From Gnetum montanum (taxonomy: Eukaryota > Streptophyta > Gnetopsida > Gnetales > Gnetaceae), in the NCBI GenBank assembly GCA_015680685.1, contig MNCI01016246.1, positions 173,048-237,047 of the forward strand: a stretch of 64,000 nucleotides of DNA. The letters are read 5' to 3'. Below, piece after piece: positions 43,991-56,039 of the stretch. The translations under genes and the position numbers were made by a program. Every line of letters starts with the position of its first letter. Within the stretch, counting starts at the first letter, position 1. The notes beneath the pieces are model-generated. The model made no database searches and was not told the origin of the DNA. It saw nothing but the letters and a program-made list of their open reading frames with translations.

Positions 43991-44265
43991 ATATCGATCC
44001 TTGCATACCATCTTACGGTTAAGGATGCTATAGTGGGTGAAATCCATATCAATTAAACTCATCTTCTAGCTTGCCCCACTATGTCAACTTTAATACAATG
44101 TGTACACCCCAATTTGGGTACATTCCAACCACCACATCAAAAGACACCCAATGGTTTGGATATGACCAGGTCCCAATATTTCCAAAATGCATAGATCCAA
44201 CCCTTTCATTTATTAATTCTCACTATGATCAAAAGTTTAGTTATGGGGGATATCCCCCATTCTAA
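43991..44265 (+). pseudogene. Element C gag C-terminal remnant
   Basis: The frame ending FSYGGYPPF at 44265 matches the end of gag in A (SISYGDTPHF). It includes a Tyr- and Pro-rich stretch (WFGYDQVPIFPKCIDPT). The rest of gag is lost at the 43990/43991 junction. Confidence 0.7.
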
Positions 44266-44865
44266 CAAAAAAAATTAATAAATGTTTTTCTTTTTCTTTA
44301 ATTTTACAACTTTTGTTTTCTAGTTTTTCATCTTTCAATTTTTTGGTTTATCTTTTTATTGGTTATTTCATCTTTTTATTTATTATTTTATCTTTTTATG
44401 GGTAATCTCATATATGAATAAAACACTCATGTGACTCGTTGGTTGAGGTGTTATTCTATGCTATTAAGTCTTAGGTGACTAATTACTTGGACAACAAGCC
44501 CATCACATCCACCCATCCATTCTATTAATAAGAGGTTCTACTCTGGGGACGATGATATTCTTGACATCATTAAAACTTAAAGTAATTTTGTGCTCATTAT
44601 GCCCAAAGCGAAAAATGATGGACTAAGAGGGAATGGCCAGGGTGTGAGATCAAGGGGACTTGTGGATTCTCTTTGGTGACATCTGTAGGAGTTACCATGC
44701 AACCTAGTTGTACTAAGATCCTTGTAAATCTAACGAAAAATGGGAGTAAGAGTAATAAAGGCACTCACTTAAGAAAACCAATGCTATTCTAGGGGATCCC
44801 ACTGGAAAGACACACACCCATGCCTAAAGGTAGGTGGCTTCTCTGGATTAAGCTTTCAAAAAAAT

Positions 44866-44916
<51 letters not shown>

Positions 44917-45072
44917 TGTACCAAAGTGGCCACACAAAAAGAAAAAAAAAATATCAAGCTCAAAGTGCTACAAAACAATTCTGAATCACTCCTCCCTTGA
45001 ACAAAATACCAAGTGATCATACGCCTTGTGGTTGTGATACTCTTATGGTTGTCCATCATGGGATGAAACAAT
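44266..45072 (+). other. Element C spacer, 5' part
   Basis: T-rich DNA after the gag stop is followed by blocks shared with A, B, D and E (AAGGGGACTTGTGGATTCTC-like near 44650; CACTGGAAAGACAC near 44800). It contains the GA microsatellite at 44869-44912. No gene is seen. Confidence 0.65.
44869..44912. repeat. (GA)22 microsatellite
   Basis: Forty-four bases of uninterrupted GA lie in the spacer of element C. The corresponding place in A (about 14430-14470) is a T/C-rich tract without the perfect dinucleotide repeat. Confidence 0.98.
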
Positions 45073-45765
45073 GTGATGTCATTGATCAAAGAAATGGACT
45101 TGGTCTTAATTTTGGAGCGATGGGCGAATGACACATTAGTCATGTCCTACACTCAAGATTCATTATGCCCTAGGTCAGTTACTTCATGTTCCAATCTCTA
45201 TAATCCCTTCTATAATTCATCTCATCTTGTTGTTCATGTATTTGCAACTCATGTCTTGTGTAGCATTGAATTCATACCTCATCATGGTGGTATCTACATG
45301 TGTGTTTTTGTGGAACTGGTGTGGATTACATTTAATCCTTCTAGTACCTATGGACATTTTAAGATGTGGTTACATAAGGGCATTATAGGTAGGAACCTGC
45401 TTTGGGGAGGACCCACTTGCGTAAATTTTGTACTTTGTACTTGTTGCACACCACCACATCATTTTATAACCTCTAAGTCCTTCATTGCCAAATCTATTCT
45501 TTTCTTTATCATTCTTCTAAGTTCAAACATTCCTATACACCATCTCATGTCCTTTTTCCTCATCCCATTCAGGAATTTCATTCTCAGATTCCATCCCATT
45601 ATACCTTTTGTGCCTTCCGATCTATTCAATGTTACACTGCACCTTTCTAATAACCCTCAATTCCTTCATTTGTGGCCTTGGAAATTTAGAAATTCATTAA
45701 TTTTACTAAGTACCTTATTTTCAATGGGTCGTGATATCAAGTACCCGATATTGGGTCCAACATGA
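45073..45765 (+). CDS. Possible membrane protein ORF in the element C spacer
   Basis: This frame of 230 codons is the longest open frame in the window and runs in the transcription sense of the element. It contains hydrophobic stretches (near YMCVFVELVWITF and SILFFIILLSSNIPIHHLMS) that could be membrane segments. The same frame can be followed, with stops, in A, and in pieces in D (LWGGPICMLFGL) and B (LLWEGPTSISF), with the block LLWGGPTC conserved. Env-like proteins of plant retroelements often have membrane segments, but this frame may also be a chance opening in conserved non-coding spacer. I do not recognise the protein. It ends inside the palindrome zone just ahead of the ORF2 promoter. 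Confidence 0.3.
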   Translation: MMSLIKEMDLVLILERWANDTLVMSYTQDSLCPRSVTSCSNLYNPFYNSSHLVVHVFATHVLCSIEFIPHHGGIYMCVFVELVWITFNPSSTYGHFKMWLHKGIIGRNLLWGGPTCVNFVLCTCCTPPHHFITSKSFIAKSILFFIILLSSNIPIHHLMSFFLIPFRNFILRFHPIIPFVPSDLFNVTLHLSNNPQFLHLWPWKFRNSLILLSTLFSMGRDIKYPILGPT

Positions 45766-46321
45766 TATTGGGTCTGCACTATTAGGTACGTAATACTGTG
45801 TCCCTAAAAAACCTATATATATGGGCCCCCCATGCACATCAACATCATTTTACACTATTGACGCAGGGGGAGTTCAAATTTTTCTCCACGAACTTGCTAA
45901 CTTTTGCACCTCTCGTTCCAACATCCATAACTTGTTCATTAATGCTCCAATTCCCATCCCAATTGAACCCATCTAAACCTAGAGTGTTCAGCTTAGTCAT
46001 GGGGGAGGGTACACTCCAAGTTGTGCATAATTTTTCAAAATTCATCATCACCCAAAGGATATGATAAAGGGTAAAAGACCATGAAAACTATTAAACACGT
46101 TGCCAAATTAACTTTATCTCTTCACTCATACCAAGGGAATTAATTTGTGGAACCACCTAATCAAATTACACCCAATATCAAAACTTTTAGGGGACATTTT
46201 TGTAAAATTTCCTAACTTTGGATCACGCGAAATAAGAAAAAAATTCATTAAAGGTAAGAAGTAAGGTATAAATCAAACTTTGTAAGAAACCTTACTAAAG
46301 GATGGTCCCTTGTGATTGCAG
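45728..46321 (+). promoter_or_regulatory. Internal promoter and leader intron of element C ORF2
   Basis: GATATC- and GATATTGGG-type palindromes (45733-45765) precede CCTATATATATGGG with its TATA at about 45811-45818. A leader of about 230 nt ends at the donor AAGG/GTAAAAG (GT at 46071-46072). The acceptor TGTGATTGCAG ends at 46321, with TTACTAAAG as a branch-point candidate near 46292. The intron is 251 bp. A 24-bp direct repeat at the acceptor (GTGATTGCAGATGGCCCC / GTGATTGTAGATGGCCCC) gives two possible starts; the second ATG (46342) opens the MAPKRGQ frame matching A. Confidence 0.6.
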
Positions 46322-46341
46322 ATGGCCCCATGTGATTGTAG

Positions 46342-49134
46342 ATGGCCCCTAAACGTGGACAGTAAGGAGAATCCTCTCAACGTGCATCTAAACAACCAAG
46401 GAGAGGCAGAGGCCAGGTGTCTCCCAAGAAACGTGTAGAACAAGAGGCATAATCATTCATCATACATCAAGAACCTCCTATTACTATGCAATCAAGACAA
46501 GCTGAAAGAGGAGCCACTGAAGCACCTAAACAAGGACAACATCTCACGTTATCCCCAGAATGTGTTCAGGTGATCCATGAAAGGTTCACATCAGTAGCTG
46601 TGATTGTGGAACTAAACATTGGACCTTTCATGGAGTTTGCTTCCAAGGTAGTTAGGGACCAACTCAAAGGGTCCCCATTATGGCCTATCCTTTCTGAAAG
46701 TGGCACTTGGTACTTAGGAGAGACGTACCAATTTTGGCACAATAAAGAAGAAGGTACCATAGTTAATATTGGTGGTGTGCCTGTGGATTTTTCTACCAAG
46801 ACCATTTTGGAAGTGTTGAATCTTCCGAATACGGGGTCAAAAATTGCTCACCTATCCACTCACTTCGATGCCGATAAATGAAAAATTTGATTGAAAAGGA
46901 CATACAGTAAGGAAGACAAGGTATATAGAGAGTTGACTCTAGAAGAGAGGATCTATTTCAAGATCGACACTTATCACATCTTTCCCATGAAAGAACTGAA
47001 TAGGATCTTAACGTATGTGGCTAGAGGAATTGCAATATTGATGGGCAAGGTTAATGCTAACCTCCCCCATCTATATCTCATGAATATTTTGAGGTAATTT
47101 AAGGAACGCAAGATAGGGAAGTTTGCATTGCCCTTCCCTTGTTTCATTAGGAAGCGGTGCCAGCATGCTAGAATTCTGGCATACACCATTGACATCCCCA
47201 AAAGAGCCCAAAATGATTCATTCGTTGAATTGCTGAAACCACTAGCCCCAAGAAAAAATGCTGGTGAGACACTAGAGCTAGAAAAAGAATAGATGGTGGG
47301 GCCTACTATGACTCAAACTATAGGGCCTAGCCAACTCCCAAGCACATGGCCCAGTTAAAAATAAGAAGTAGGGCCCAGCACAAGCCAGCGAGACCAACCG
47401 CTACCGCCGCTGCAAGATTATCAACCATCGATGGGCCATCTCAGGGCCATTACTAAGATGGTCAATTGGGAAAGTCGTGATGATACCACTCTCTTCTAGG
47501 TCATCGATGACATCGTAAGAACCATGGTTTTCATAAATTACACATGGGGCGAAGTGTCTATCCAAATAGAAGGAGGGAAGACACACTAGTCACAACAGAT
47601 CTTGGGAAATGCTACATTTTTTAGGTGTAATTGGAAATGGGTGAAGGTGCCACAATCGTGGTCATGCAACACCAAGCTGCAACAGGAGCAACAAAAGTGG
47701 TTACAGATCACATAAAAGAGTCCTTCAATGTCCATGTTGTGCCAATGATAGATTTCATAGGAGCACATGATGCTCAAACTTTGGTTGGCCCCTCGATGAA
47801 TCTTACAGAGCATGAGCATGTTCTCAATTGATTACTGTAAATAGGACAAGTGATGACATCCTTATTTGACATCTTGCAAGATGTCACACAAATTTAATTA
47901 GATCTCATCTCCACCAAAGGGAAGCTAGTCATGGTAGAGATCAAGGTTGAGCATGCAAAGGCAGAGTTGGAAAGACTCCAAGAAAGGCTCATCACCCTAC
48001 AAGCTACACAGTGGGATCCATCTCAATTCATCTCCATAAACTAGCTAGAATATTTTAGGATGGAGCAACTCACTAAATTATTGGTAAACAATAAAAGAGT
48101 GGCACAGGAGAAAGAGAGGGCTGATTGGGATGCTTCCAAGGCACAAGCATAGACATATGCGCATGGCAAAGTACTTAAGGCCTTGCAAGAAGAGAATAAA
48201 CAACTTGCCGCAAACAATCTTTGGTTGACCACTGTGGAGAAACAAAAGAATGTTCTTGAAGAGAATTTTTAATAGTTACAAGAACAGTTAGTGAGGGTCA
48301 ACCAAGACATGAATTGCTTGACGAAAGAGAATTGAACCCTCTCAATGGAGGAGGTATGCACAATCCGTCAAAAGACGGCAATTGAAATAAGCACATGGCA
48401 AAATGAGATCAACCAACATGAGAGACTGAAGGAGCACTTCAAAGATCAGATGGGGATGTATAAGCAAGTCATTGAAAAATAGATCCATATGGCCAAGGCC
48501 CACATTAACACCTTCAATGCTCAACACGCTGATTGGCGGGTCATACTCGACACCTATGCATTCATCCATCAAGCATAGCTCAAAATTTGAGACCTGTAGA
48601 TACAAGATCTTATGGATTACATGGAATTTGAAAACCTACGGTATGCCAATTTAGCCATGTTAATAGTAGGATGCCCAAGAATAGAGCTAGAGAAGCAGGT
48701 AGCTACCACCTACACAAAATATAAAACAGAATTTGCAAAGCACAAGAAGACATTGCAGAAGTTAGAAGTGGAAAATTCTGAGTTAGAGGTGGTCAAAACC
48801 AGCTACTAGGGATAAAAATATGTCACAAAAAACTTGGCTTGATGGCTTACAGATTACCAAGAGTACAAGGATAAAGCCAAAGCCTACAAGGAGGAACGAT
48901 AACTATTTGCGGCCTGGTATGTCAAAGCAAATTGAATGTTCCCACAACTACCATGTCCATGGGAGGTGCCAACTCCATCAAACATTGGATCATTAGCATG
49001 GATGGCATAAGATCCCCAAAATAAAGAGGAAAAAATCCAAGCACTCCTTCAAATCCATCAAATTCCAAAAACTAGAGAACAAGATAAGGGGAAGCAACCC
49101 ATGGAGGAACCACTACCACCTGGAACTACATGAG
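46342..49134 (+). pseudogene. Element C ORF2: env-position protein with coiled coil
   Basis: This is the homologue of A ORF2 over its whole length (about 930 codons), starting MAPKRGQ and ending GKQPMEEPLPPGTT. The N-terminal globular region is well preserved (46486-46881: KGSPLWPILSESGTWYLGET, GGVPVDFSTKTILEVLNLPN), followed by KIDTYHIFPMKELNRILTY and GKVNANLPHLYLMNILR. The middle carries a Q/P-rich linker and GATIVVMQHQAATGATKVV. The C-terminal half is helical and coiled-coil-like (ARAEKQVATTYTKYK-type, LQKLEVENSELEVV). A TAA at codon 8 and several later stops and shifts disable it. It probably depends on the internal promoter just upstream. Confidence 0.82.
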
Positions 49135-49310
49135 TTCCAAAAAAGTTTTGTACTTTTGTAATTTTATGTTTGTATCCCAATTTTGTTGTATGCAATCCTC
49201 CACTATGGCATGAATAAATTCTTAGTCAAACAATAATCCCATACTTATCCATTTTGTAATCAATGGGGCCTGTTCTCATTTTGTTCAACTCAAGGATGAG
49301 TTTGCATTCA

Positions 49311-49322
49311 GCTGTGGGGGTA
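49311..49322 (+). other. Polypurine tract of element C
   Basis: The plus strand reads AGCTGTGGGGGTA directly in front of the 3' LTR, as in A and B. Confidence 0.8.
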
Positions 49323-50151
49323 TGATGAACCATGATTTGTCAGGCCCTAATATCGAACCCTCAATATGGAGTACGCGATATCGCAGCCTAACAAGCGATA
49401 TCAGATACATGATATCATGGGTCCCATGTAAGCCTATAAATACACAATGGGACACATAGGAGAGTAATAGGAAGTTAATGTTAGAGTAGGATCTTTTTGT
49501 CAGTTTTTCCTCTTAATCCTTTCCCTAGTGCATGCTCACAGTGTGATGATTGTAATTGTATGAAGCCTTTATTTGAGTGTGATGTACTTGGACATGCACA
49601 TGACTAGAAATAAAGATCAAGATTACTTCATCATTGTAGCATTCACTTAATTTTAATTGTTATTTATTACTTTCGTAATTAATATTTCTCTACCCTCATC
49701 TCCTATCCATCTTAGTAAACGTGAAATCAGTGTGACTTAATCATGAGCATTTAAGTGTGACTACTTGGTATCCTAGTAGCATACCTAGGACATGCGCTTG
49801 GAAATCCTAGTGGTAGTACATGACATCCAAGATGTGTATGGATGATTAAGGATGGATGCTCATTGCACTTAGGCTAGATTAGACTCTCTTCACCCATTCC
49901 CTCTTAGCTTCATTAAAGTTATTTTCCATTGCCTCTAGGATTAGCACTAGTTTAGGACCACATCATACACCTCACTCTAAACTAAACCATATGTGACAAA
50001 GCAAATACTATTCTAGATGGGATGACAGTGAACTACGATCAACGAATAACTATCTAGATACCACAACTAGTCTGTCTGCGGAGTTCGACTGAATCATGCA
50101 TGAACACTCGTATTTGTATGGTTGAGTGTAGAGGTACCTCACCACTCATCA
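49323..50151 (+). repeat. Element C 3' LTR
   Basis: This 829-bp LTR begins TGATGAACC and ends CACCACTCATCA. U3 carries GCGATATCGC- and CATGATATCATG-type palindromes (49376-49420), then a TATAAATA box at 49435-49442 and an AATAAA signal at 49609-49614. The last 45 bp are the reverse complement of the first 45 bp of the B LTR as written on the plus strand, which shows the shared family terminus. Confidence 0.92.
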
Positions 50152-50985
50152 ACAAGCATGCACAAGTAATCCAGTTGAATTTCGTGGACTTAGCTACTAA
50201 GTGTGCCTATAGACAAATACTGTGACAAAAGGAAGTGTATGATTGTTACCTTCCTAACTTCCACTTGTGTATGCTCTTATGTATGGTTAAGTGTGATTTA
50301 AGGCATGTGATGTTTCTTTATGTTTATATTTTTATATAGTTTTATTCTAAGTGTTGCATGGAAAGATTAATGGCTGATAATTAACTATTTTAACTATCTA
50401 AGGATTCTAAAGTTAACTATCCTAACATAAGTATCCGTACCAACTTGCCATACATATACTGAACTTGTATTAACACTACTAGATTACCAAGTTACAACTA
50501 CTGGGCTTACCAAATGATAACTAGTAGGATTACCAAGCATTATACATTATGTTCAAAGTGATCATACTTATGTGTTCATTGCTAATTATATTAATTACTT
50601 TAATTACTATAACATGGAATTTAAATTCTATGTAAAGCAAAGTTTTAATTGAGAGAGATTACTCTAATCTAAGTGCTACAATAAATATCAAAAATCTCAT
50701 CTTTATTACCATTCACATCAAAGTGTTCTCATATAGGATGCTCGAATAAAGATCCGTATAATCTCTTAATTCATGTTGTGGGCACTAAAATGGAAAATAT
50801 TCTAACTCTAGAAACTACAAACTATAAGAGCTTTGGTATACTACTAACTTAACATGCCATAAATATGGTGGGTATAAACATTTATATAGGCTTGACTTAC
50901 ATCTACACTGATGAATGTGACCATGCATCAACAGGGTTACATCAACAAGGATGTGTAAACACAACCAATCGACTACACTTCAGTA
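50152..50985 (-). repeat. Element D 3' LTR, lacking its outer 40 or so bases
   Basis: From ACAAGCATGCAC onward it follows the B LTR (CAAGCATTTCACGCATGATCC). The family terminus TGATGAGYGG... that should precede it is missing, and element C ends there in the opposite orientation. On the minus strand a TATATAAA box lies at 50888-50881. U3 ends near 50985 before TACCCCATGAC (polypurine tract ATGGGGTA). Confidence 0.8.
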
Positions 50986-51221
50986 TACCCCATGACTAAG
51001 TGAAAACTCATCCTTGAGTGAACAAAATTAGGATCATACTTTTTACAAAATTAGGAAGGTATGGAATTATAAACTAACTGACTCTAAGTGTCAGATTGGA
51101 TGGAATTACAAGATTGTTGTCAATGACAACAACATTGGATACCCTTACAAAAATCATGGCAAGTTTCCCCATATTATCAAAGATGAGGTGAAAGTCAAAA
51201 GGTGCCAAGAGGTGAAGGCTC

Positions 51222-53995
51222 CTAACATGCTAAAGGTCCTTTGCCAAGGTTTGGTGCTCTTGGCGATGGAGGCAATTGAGGCCATTCTACTATTGTTGCT
51301 GCTTCTGGTGGAAATTTGAAAGCATTAAGCAATGTTTTCATCTTTTCTTCCTTACTTTGTAGATTGTACATAGTCCACCTAGCTTTGCCAATGTTGGCTA
51401 GTGCAGGGATATACCATAGGCATGGAATTATTGGGAACAGGTCCTTGGTGTTTACGGACCATGTTGTAAATTATTTTCATTTGATATCAAATGTATTTAC
51501 AAAGTTCTGTAACTTGTGATCATCACTCATTCTCTTGATCAGGTTCTCAGCAACTAATCATTGATCAATGAATGAGCTTCTAAGAACTTCAAGCTTTGTG
51601 TTGGCTATCTCCAACTCCTATTTTTTCTCTTTATGGTAATTAAATTCTACCTTGTGCAAGAGGTAAGAATTAGCCACCTACTTCTCCAATTCTATTGTTC
51701 ATCTCCCTGCATGCAACATAGCCAGCTTTGTGTACTGAAGGTTGGAAAGCTCCATATATTCAGTCATCTCCTCGATCTGCAACTCCTTTAGGTAGATTTC
51801 AGCTTTCATATATACATTTAAGTTGTCAAAGATTAGTTTCCATACATCATCCATTTTTTGGAGTTCTTGGAGAGTCTCCTTCTTGTTTACCTCCTTGAAA
51901 AGCCCAACTTGGTTCCTATAATAATTTTGGGCTTGTTCAAATTTCAAGGCTTGATTTCAATGGTCATTTTTTGATGAAGTGCTCAAATTACCTTCATGGC
52001 AAGATTTCAATTTTCTACTACTAACCTCATCTAGTCAAGGTTCATCTTAGCTAGTTACTCCTACTGCTATTAGATGAATTCAACCATCTAGTCTTTTTGT
52101 TATTCAACATTACGTAGGTGGTGAATTTCCTTGATGAGGACCAAGCTTTCTTTGTAGACTTGAGCTAAATCCTTATTAATGTGAAATGCTAAGGCTTCTA
52201 ATAAGGAGGCATCAAATACCATAGTCTCCTTCACATTCTCAACCTCTTTGATTCTTTATTGAAGCTACTAGAAAGCTTCATTTTGATTGATGTCTAGGTT
52301 GAGAATGATAGGGTCAAAGAGATGATCTTGCAACTCCATAACTTTAGCACACAGTCATTGGTTTTTAGTGGTAGCTACCTATAGCTAGGTGTTGGCAATC
52401 ATCAGTTTGCCCTTAGTCTTTAGTAGCTTCCACTAGATTACTATAATTTCATTTGGGAGATCAAAGATCTCTGGAAGCGATTGCCTAATTCCCACCAATC
52501 TTTTCAACACTTACTTGTGTTGGGTTGCACTTAGTCAACCACTTACCATTCCTACAAATTCTTGAACATCTACCATGGTGGCAATGTCTAGCACTACTAC
52601 TAAAGGTGCATTTAAGGCATTGACCATTCTATTAGCCACCACTTTTTCCACTATCTATTTTCCATGGTGCTTCATCACTAGGATAATGCCCTCCTTGCCT
52701 TCTTCCAAGTGCATCAAGAATGTTGTGTCATTCCTATAGATCTCAAGGAATTCTTGTCCATGAATGGACACCATAACTTCTGGGTGCTAGGATTCATTCT
52801 TGTAGGCACTTGTGTTCATTTTGTTGAGAACAACATGGTAGTTTCCTCTAGCCAATTAATGGTCCTAGTGACCTCATTGAGATGGCTCAATGTTGGATGC
52901 TTAAACTAATGGCTCCTAACCACTTGCCAAAACTTGTTATTGTTGTTAGTACCTCCTCATGGAGTTTCCTAATCCTTTATGTAGCTACACATGCTTATGA
53001 TGTGATCTCCTCGATAGGTAATAGTGATGGTTGCTCCTCTTCTTATAGCTTTGCAACTACTTTGTCTTTCATCATCTCCTACCAAGATGCGGTAGAAGCA
53101 TTGCAAAGTATATCATTTACATAATGCATTATGCCTCCCCTCTTGTAGAGTTTTTGAACGAGGCACAAAAAGGGGGGTGTCTTTCTTCCTCACTCATTTT
53201 CTTTGAACCACTTCTTTATCTCTGAATAAATGAGGTAACGAAGGTTGATATGAAATTTACCACTTAGAGCAGTGCATGCATAAGTGGAGAAGGTTGTGAT
53301 CTTGCTAAGCCTCATCATGGGATTCAAGTAATAGGTTGATATCTTGAAATATGCATGCTTTACCTTGGTGAGTACACTAAACTCTTTACGGTCCACCCCA
53401 TAGCAATGGCTTATCCACTTTTCTTAGCTTTAGGATCCGCCTAGGTGGATATCTTCACCAAAGTTGTCCCTATATCAAGCAAGCAAAAGGCCTCTACAAT
53501 GGCCTCAACCAATATGAGATGATGATGTAGTTGATTTTAATCAATGCATCTCCCTATTGGTTATTCCAAAATAGGTAAGTCTCCCTCATGTACCATTCCC
53601 CACTAGATAAGAGAATGAGCCACATGAAACACCCTATAATTATGTATGGATTTTCTTAGGTCCTAGTTCTAAGAAGCTTCAAATTTGAGTTCTTGAAAAG
53701 CTAGATTCTAGACTTTCTTGGTTTGAATCTTTTCAAGATAGGCCTTGGTTAATGTGACCTCTAGATTGGGTATTGGCCTTAGCATCTCATCTTACCTCGA
53801 TTGGCTAGTTTCAATAATGGGAATCTGCCAAACAGATTCTACTTTGAGATCCTCCTAAAGAGGTCTTGTCACATGAGTTGCTTTGGCTTCCTGTTCTTGG
53901 GGCTATTGTGACTATTTTTGGCCTTTTCCTTGTCATGGCCACTTCTCCCTCAATTGTGATGCTCCTCCCATTAGTGCTCCCCTCTTTAGTACCAT
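51222..53995 (-). pseudogene. Element D ORF2: env-position protein
   Basis: The ATG at 53995-53993 follows the acceptor GTGATTCTAG directly and starts MVLKRGA, comparable to MAPKRAQ in A. Recognisable parts are VKHAYFKISTYYLNPMMRL and GKFHINLRYLIYSEI (53396-53190), which match the FKIGTYHLFPTKGL and GKVNANLPHLYL blocks of A and C, and a coiled-coil part (KMDDVWKLIFDNLNVYMKAE, EEMTEYMELSNLQYTKLAML; 51947-51699). The frame ends in RAPNLGKGPLAC near 51222. Many stops and shifts are present, and divergence from A and C is greater than that between A and C. Confidence 0.72.
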
Positions 53996-54450
53996 CTAGA
54001 ATCACAAACATAACCCAAGATTAGTAATTAATGTGTAATCCTTAATTCCTTTTTAATACCCTTCTCATTTGATTAAGTTATACTCAGGTTCATTTGTGAT
54101 CATGGTAGGTTTATTATTTTATTATTATTTTACTTATCAACCACCAGAGTTTGTTTATGAGGTTTAACTTGGTGTAGATAAGAGTTTTAATGTTATTTTA
54201 ATAGTTAGACCTTGGAGAGTTAGAAAAATTTCTAAAATTTTTTTTGTCATAAACCAAAGATTTGTGGCCCCCACAATGCAAAGCTTAACTCTAGTAGCTA
54301 GCGGATCAAAAATAAGCTTAATTAAATAAGCATTGTGAAATTTATGGCATTCAAAAGGTCCCTAGGCTCTGAAAATGGTAAAACCTCCTCTTGCATTTGG
54401 ATGCAAATGTGAAAAATGGCTAAGTGTTTATGAATATTTATAGGATTTTT
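53996..54450 (-). promoter_or_regulatory. Internal promoter and acceptor of element D ORF2
   Basis: On the minus strand CCTATAAATATTC (TATAAATA at 54442-54435) lies about 440 bp ahead of ORF2 and aligns with the TATA motifs of A and C through a following CACTTAGC block. The acceptor AG is at 53997-53996 with TTACTAATC as a branch-point candidate at 54027-54019. The donor position aligned to A reads TTAAAATAAC instead of TTAGGGTAAT, so the donor seems lost here. Confidence 0.55.
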
Positions 54451-56039
54451 GCTATGCATCGATGTAGTTTCTTGCAAAAAATTTTCACATTTAAAAAATA
54501 AGTGTTGGAGAATATTTTTATATGAAATTAAAACTCAAAGGAATCTAGAAAATCCTAGAATGATGAAAAATCATGGAAGAGGACATGAGATTGGCTTAGA
54601 AAAGGAAATTTGAAGAAAATTATAGATGCCAAGGGTTTCAAAACTAGATGTTTCTTATGTAAACCAATGGAAGTGAATGCAAAATAACTAAGGCATAGGA
54701 AGTTTAATAGAACTAAACCAAAGAGCATGCAAATGGGTCCTCCCCATAGCATGCTCATGTCATTAATGCCTTTGCATGCCCTCATATCTAGGAGTTTGTA
54801 GGCACCAAGGATGATTCATGATAATGGATTGTTAAAAATTGAATCTACATGAGAAATTATCAAAGAATTAGGAAATACCAAAAAAGACACATTAATTAAG
54901 CATGATAAAAGCAATGAGGTGGTGGATGACAAGAGTTGAATGATGGAAGAAAGAGAAAATGGGAATGGATTCTTACATCCCAATCACATGAAGTTCTTAT
55001 AAAACATGTGGTTATGTGACCTAATATTGTGCAATCCTTAGTCAAAACCAAGTCCATTAGTGACTTCACATTGGCACATTTAGACTATTCGATCATCCAG
55101 AGTTCATGACCATTCCCAAAGATCATCCAAAATTCCAAATAGAGAAGAAAAGAGAAGTAGGAAGTTAGGAAAGACCTTAGTTAGATGAGTGTCTTTCTAG
55201 CCCCCTTAACCAATGCTTGTAGTCCATTATGTGTCTAAGGAGTGTGATTTAAATTCCCATGTTTTTTTCATGGGAACCATACCATGCAAAGACATTCTCC
55301 CTATGAGTGGTCAATAGTAGAAATGATGAGGGCTCAATGAGAATATCCATAAAATTCAAGAAGGTAGGTAGGTACAAAAGGTGACAAGTCCCCTTGAAGC
55401 CACACCCTTATCTATTCCACTTGATTTGTTTTAAGTTTGTTAAGTATCAAGGTCATTGATTCTTTTTATAACCTATAATTAAAAAAGGCCTACATGCTTC
55501 CAACACAAAAGAACTTCATTGAGTTTAATGAAATGTATGGATGATGTGTGCTCACTGCTTAATAACATAAGAATATCAATGTTCTATTAATTGATGTCAT
55601 AATTCAAAAACGAAATTAAGTTATTAAGCAATCAATCTAGACATGAGGTATAAATAACTGAACTTCTAGTAATAAACAATCATATTAAGCACCAAAGTCC
55701 AAATGGAAATAAAGAAGAAAATGCATGTAAGGAAAATTAAACAAGAAAAAATATATAAAATAAGTTGTAAAATACTCAAGAAAATAGAAAATGTACATAG
55801 AATGGTGTAAAAAAAAACGTTGCAACATTCAAAAGCCATCATAAGATCTCAAGATGGATGGTCATCTCCCCCATGTCTAATTTGGAAGGAGAAGATCCAA
55901 AAAATAGAACATGCTTGTCCATTAATTGAGATGTTGTTGTTGTTGGTTACCCTTGGTTCTAGGAAAGGTTTGAGTTATTACATATTGACCAATAACCATT
56001 TGTTCAGGCTAGTAGGATGGTAAATCATCATGACCCTAT
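54451..56039 (-). other. Element D spacer
   Basis: This shares blocks with A, B and C, for example GGTCCTCCCCATAGCATGCTC on one strand near 54737 and CCTTGAAGCCACACCC near 55393. Frames are short. A piece of the possible membrane ORF seen in C can be followed at 54785-54555 (MLWGGPICMLFGLVLLNFL). No other gene is seen. Confidence 0.65.

Larger units (their letters stand above)
43991..50151 (+). mobile_element. Element C: 5'-truncated pol-less relative of A
   Basis: On the plus strand: the last part of gag (to 44265), spacer, internal promoter, ORF2 (46342-49134), polypurine tract and 3' LTR (49323-50151). The 5' LTR and most of gag are missing because the element begins exactly at the end of the Tat-like LTR. 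As in A, no pol lies between gag and the spacer. Confidence 0.88.
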
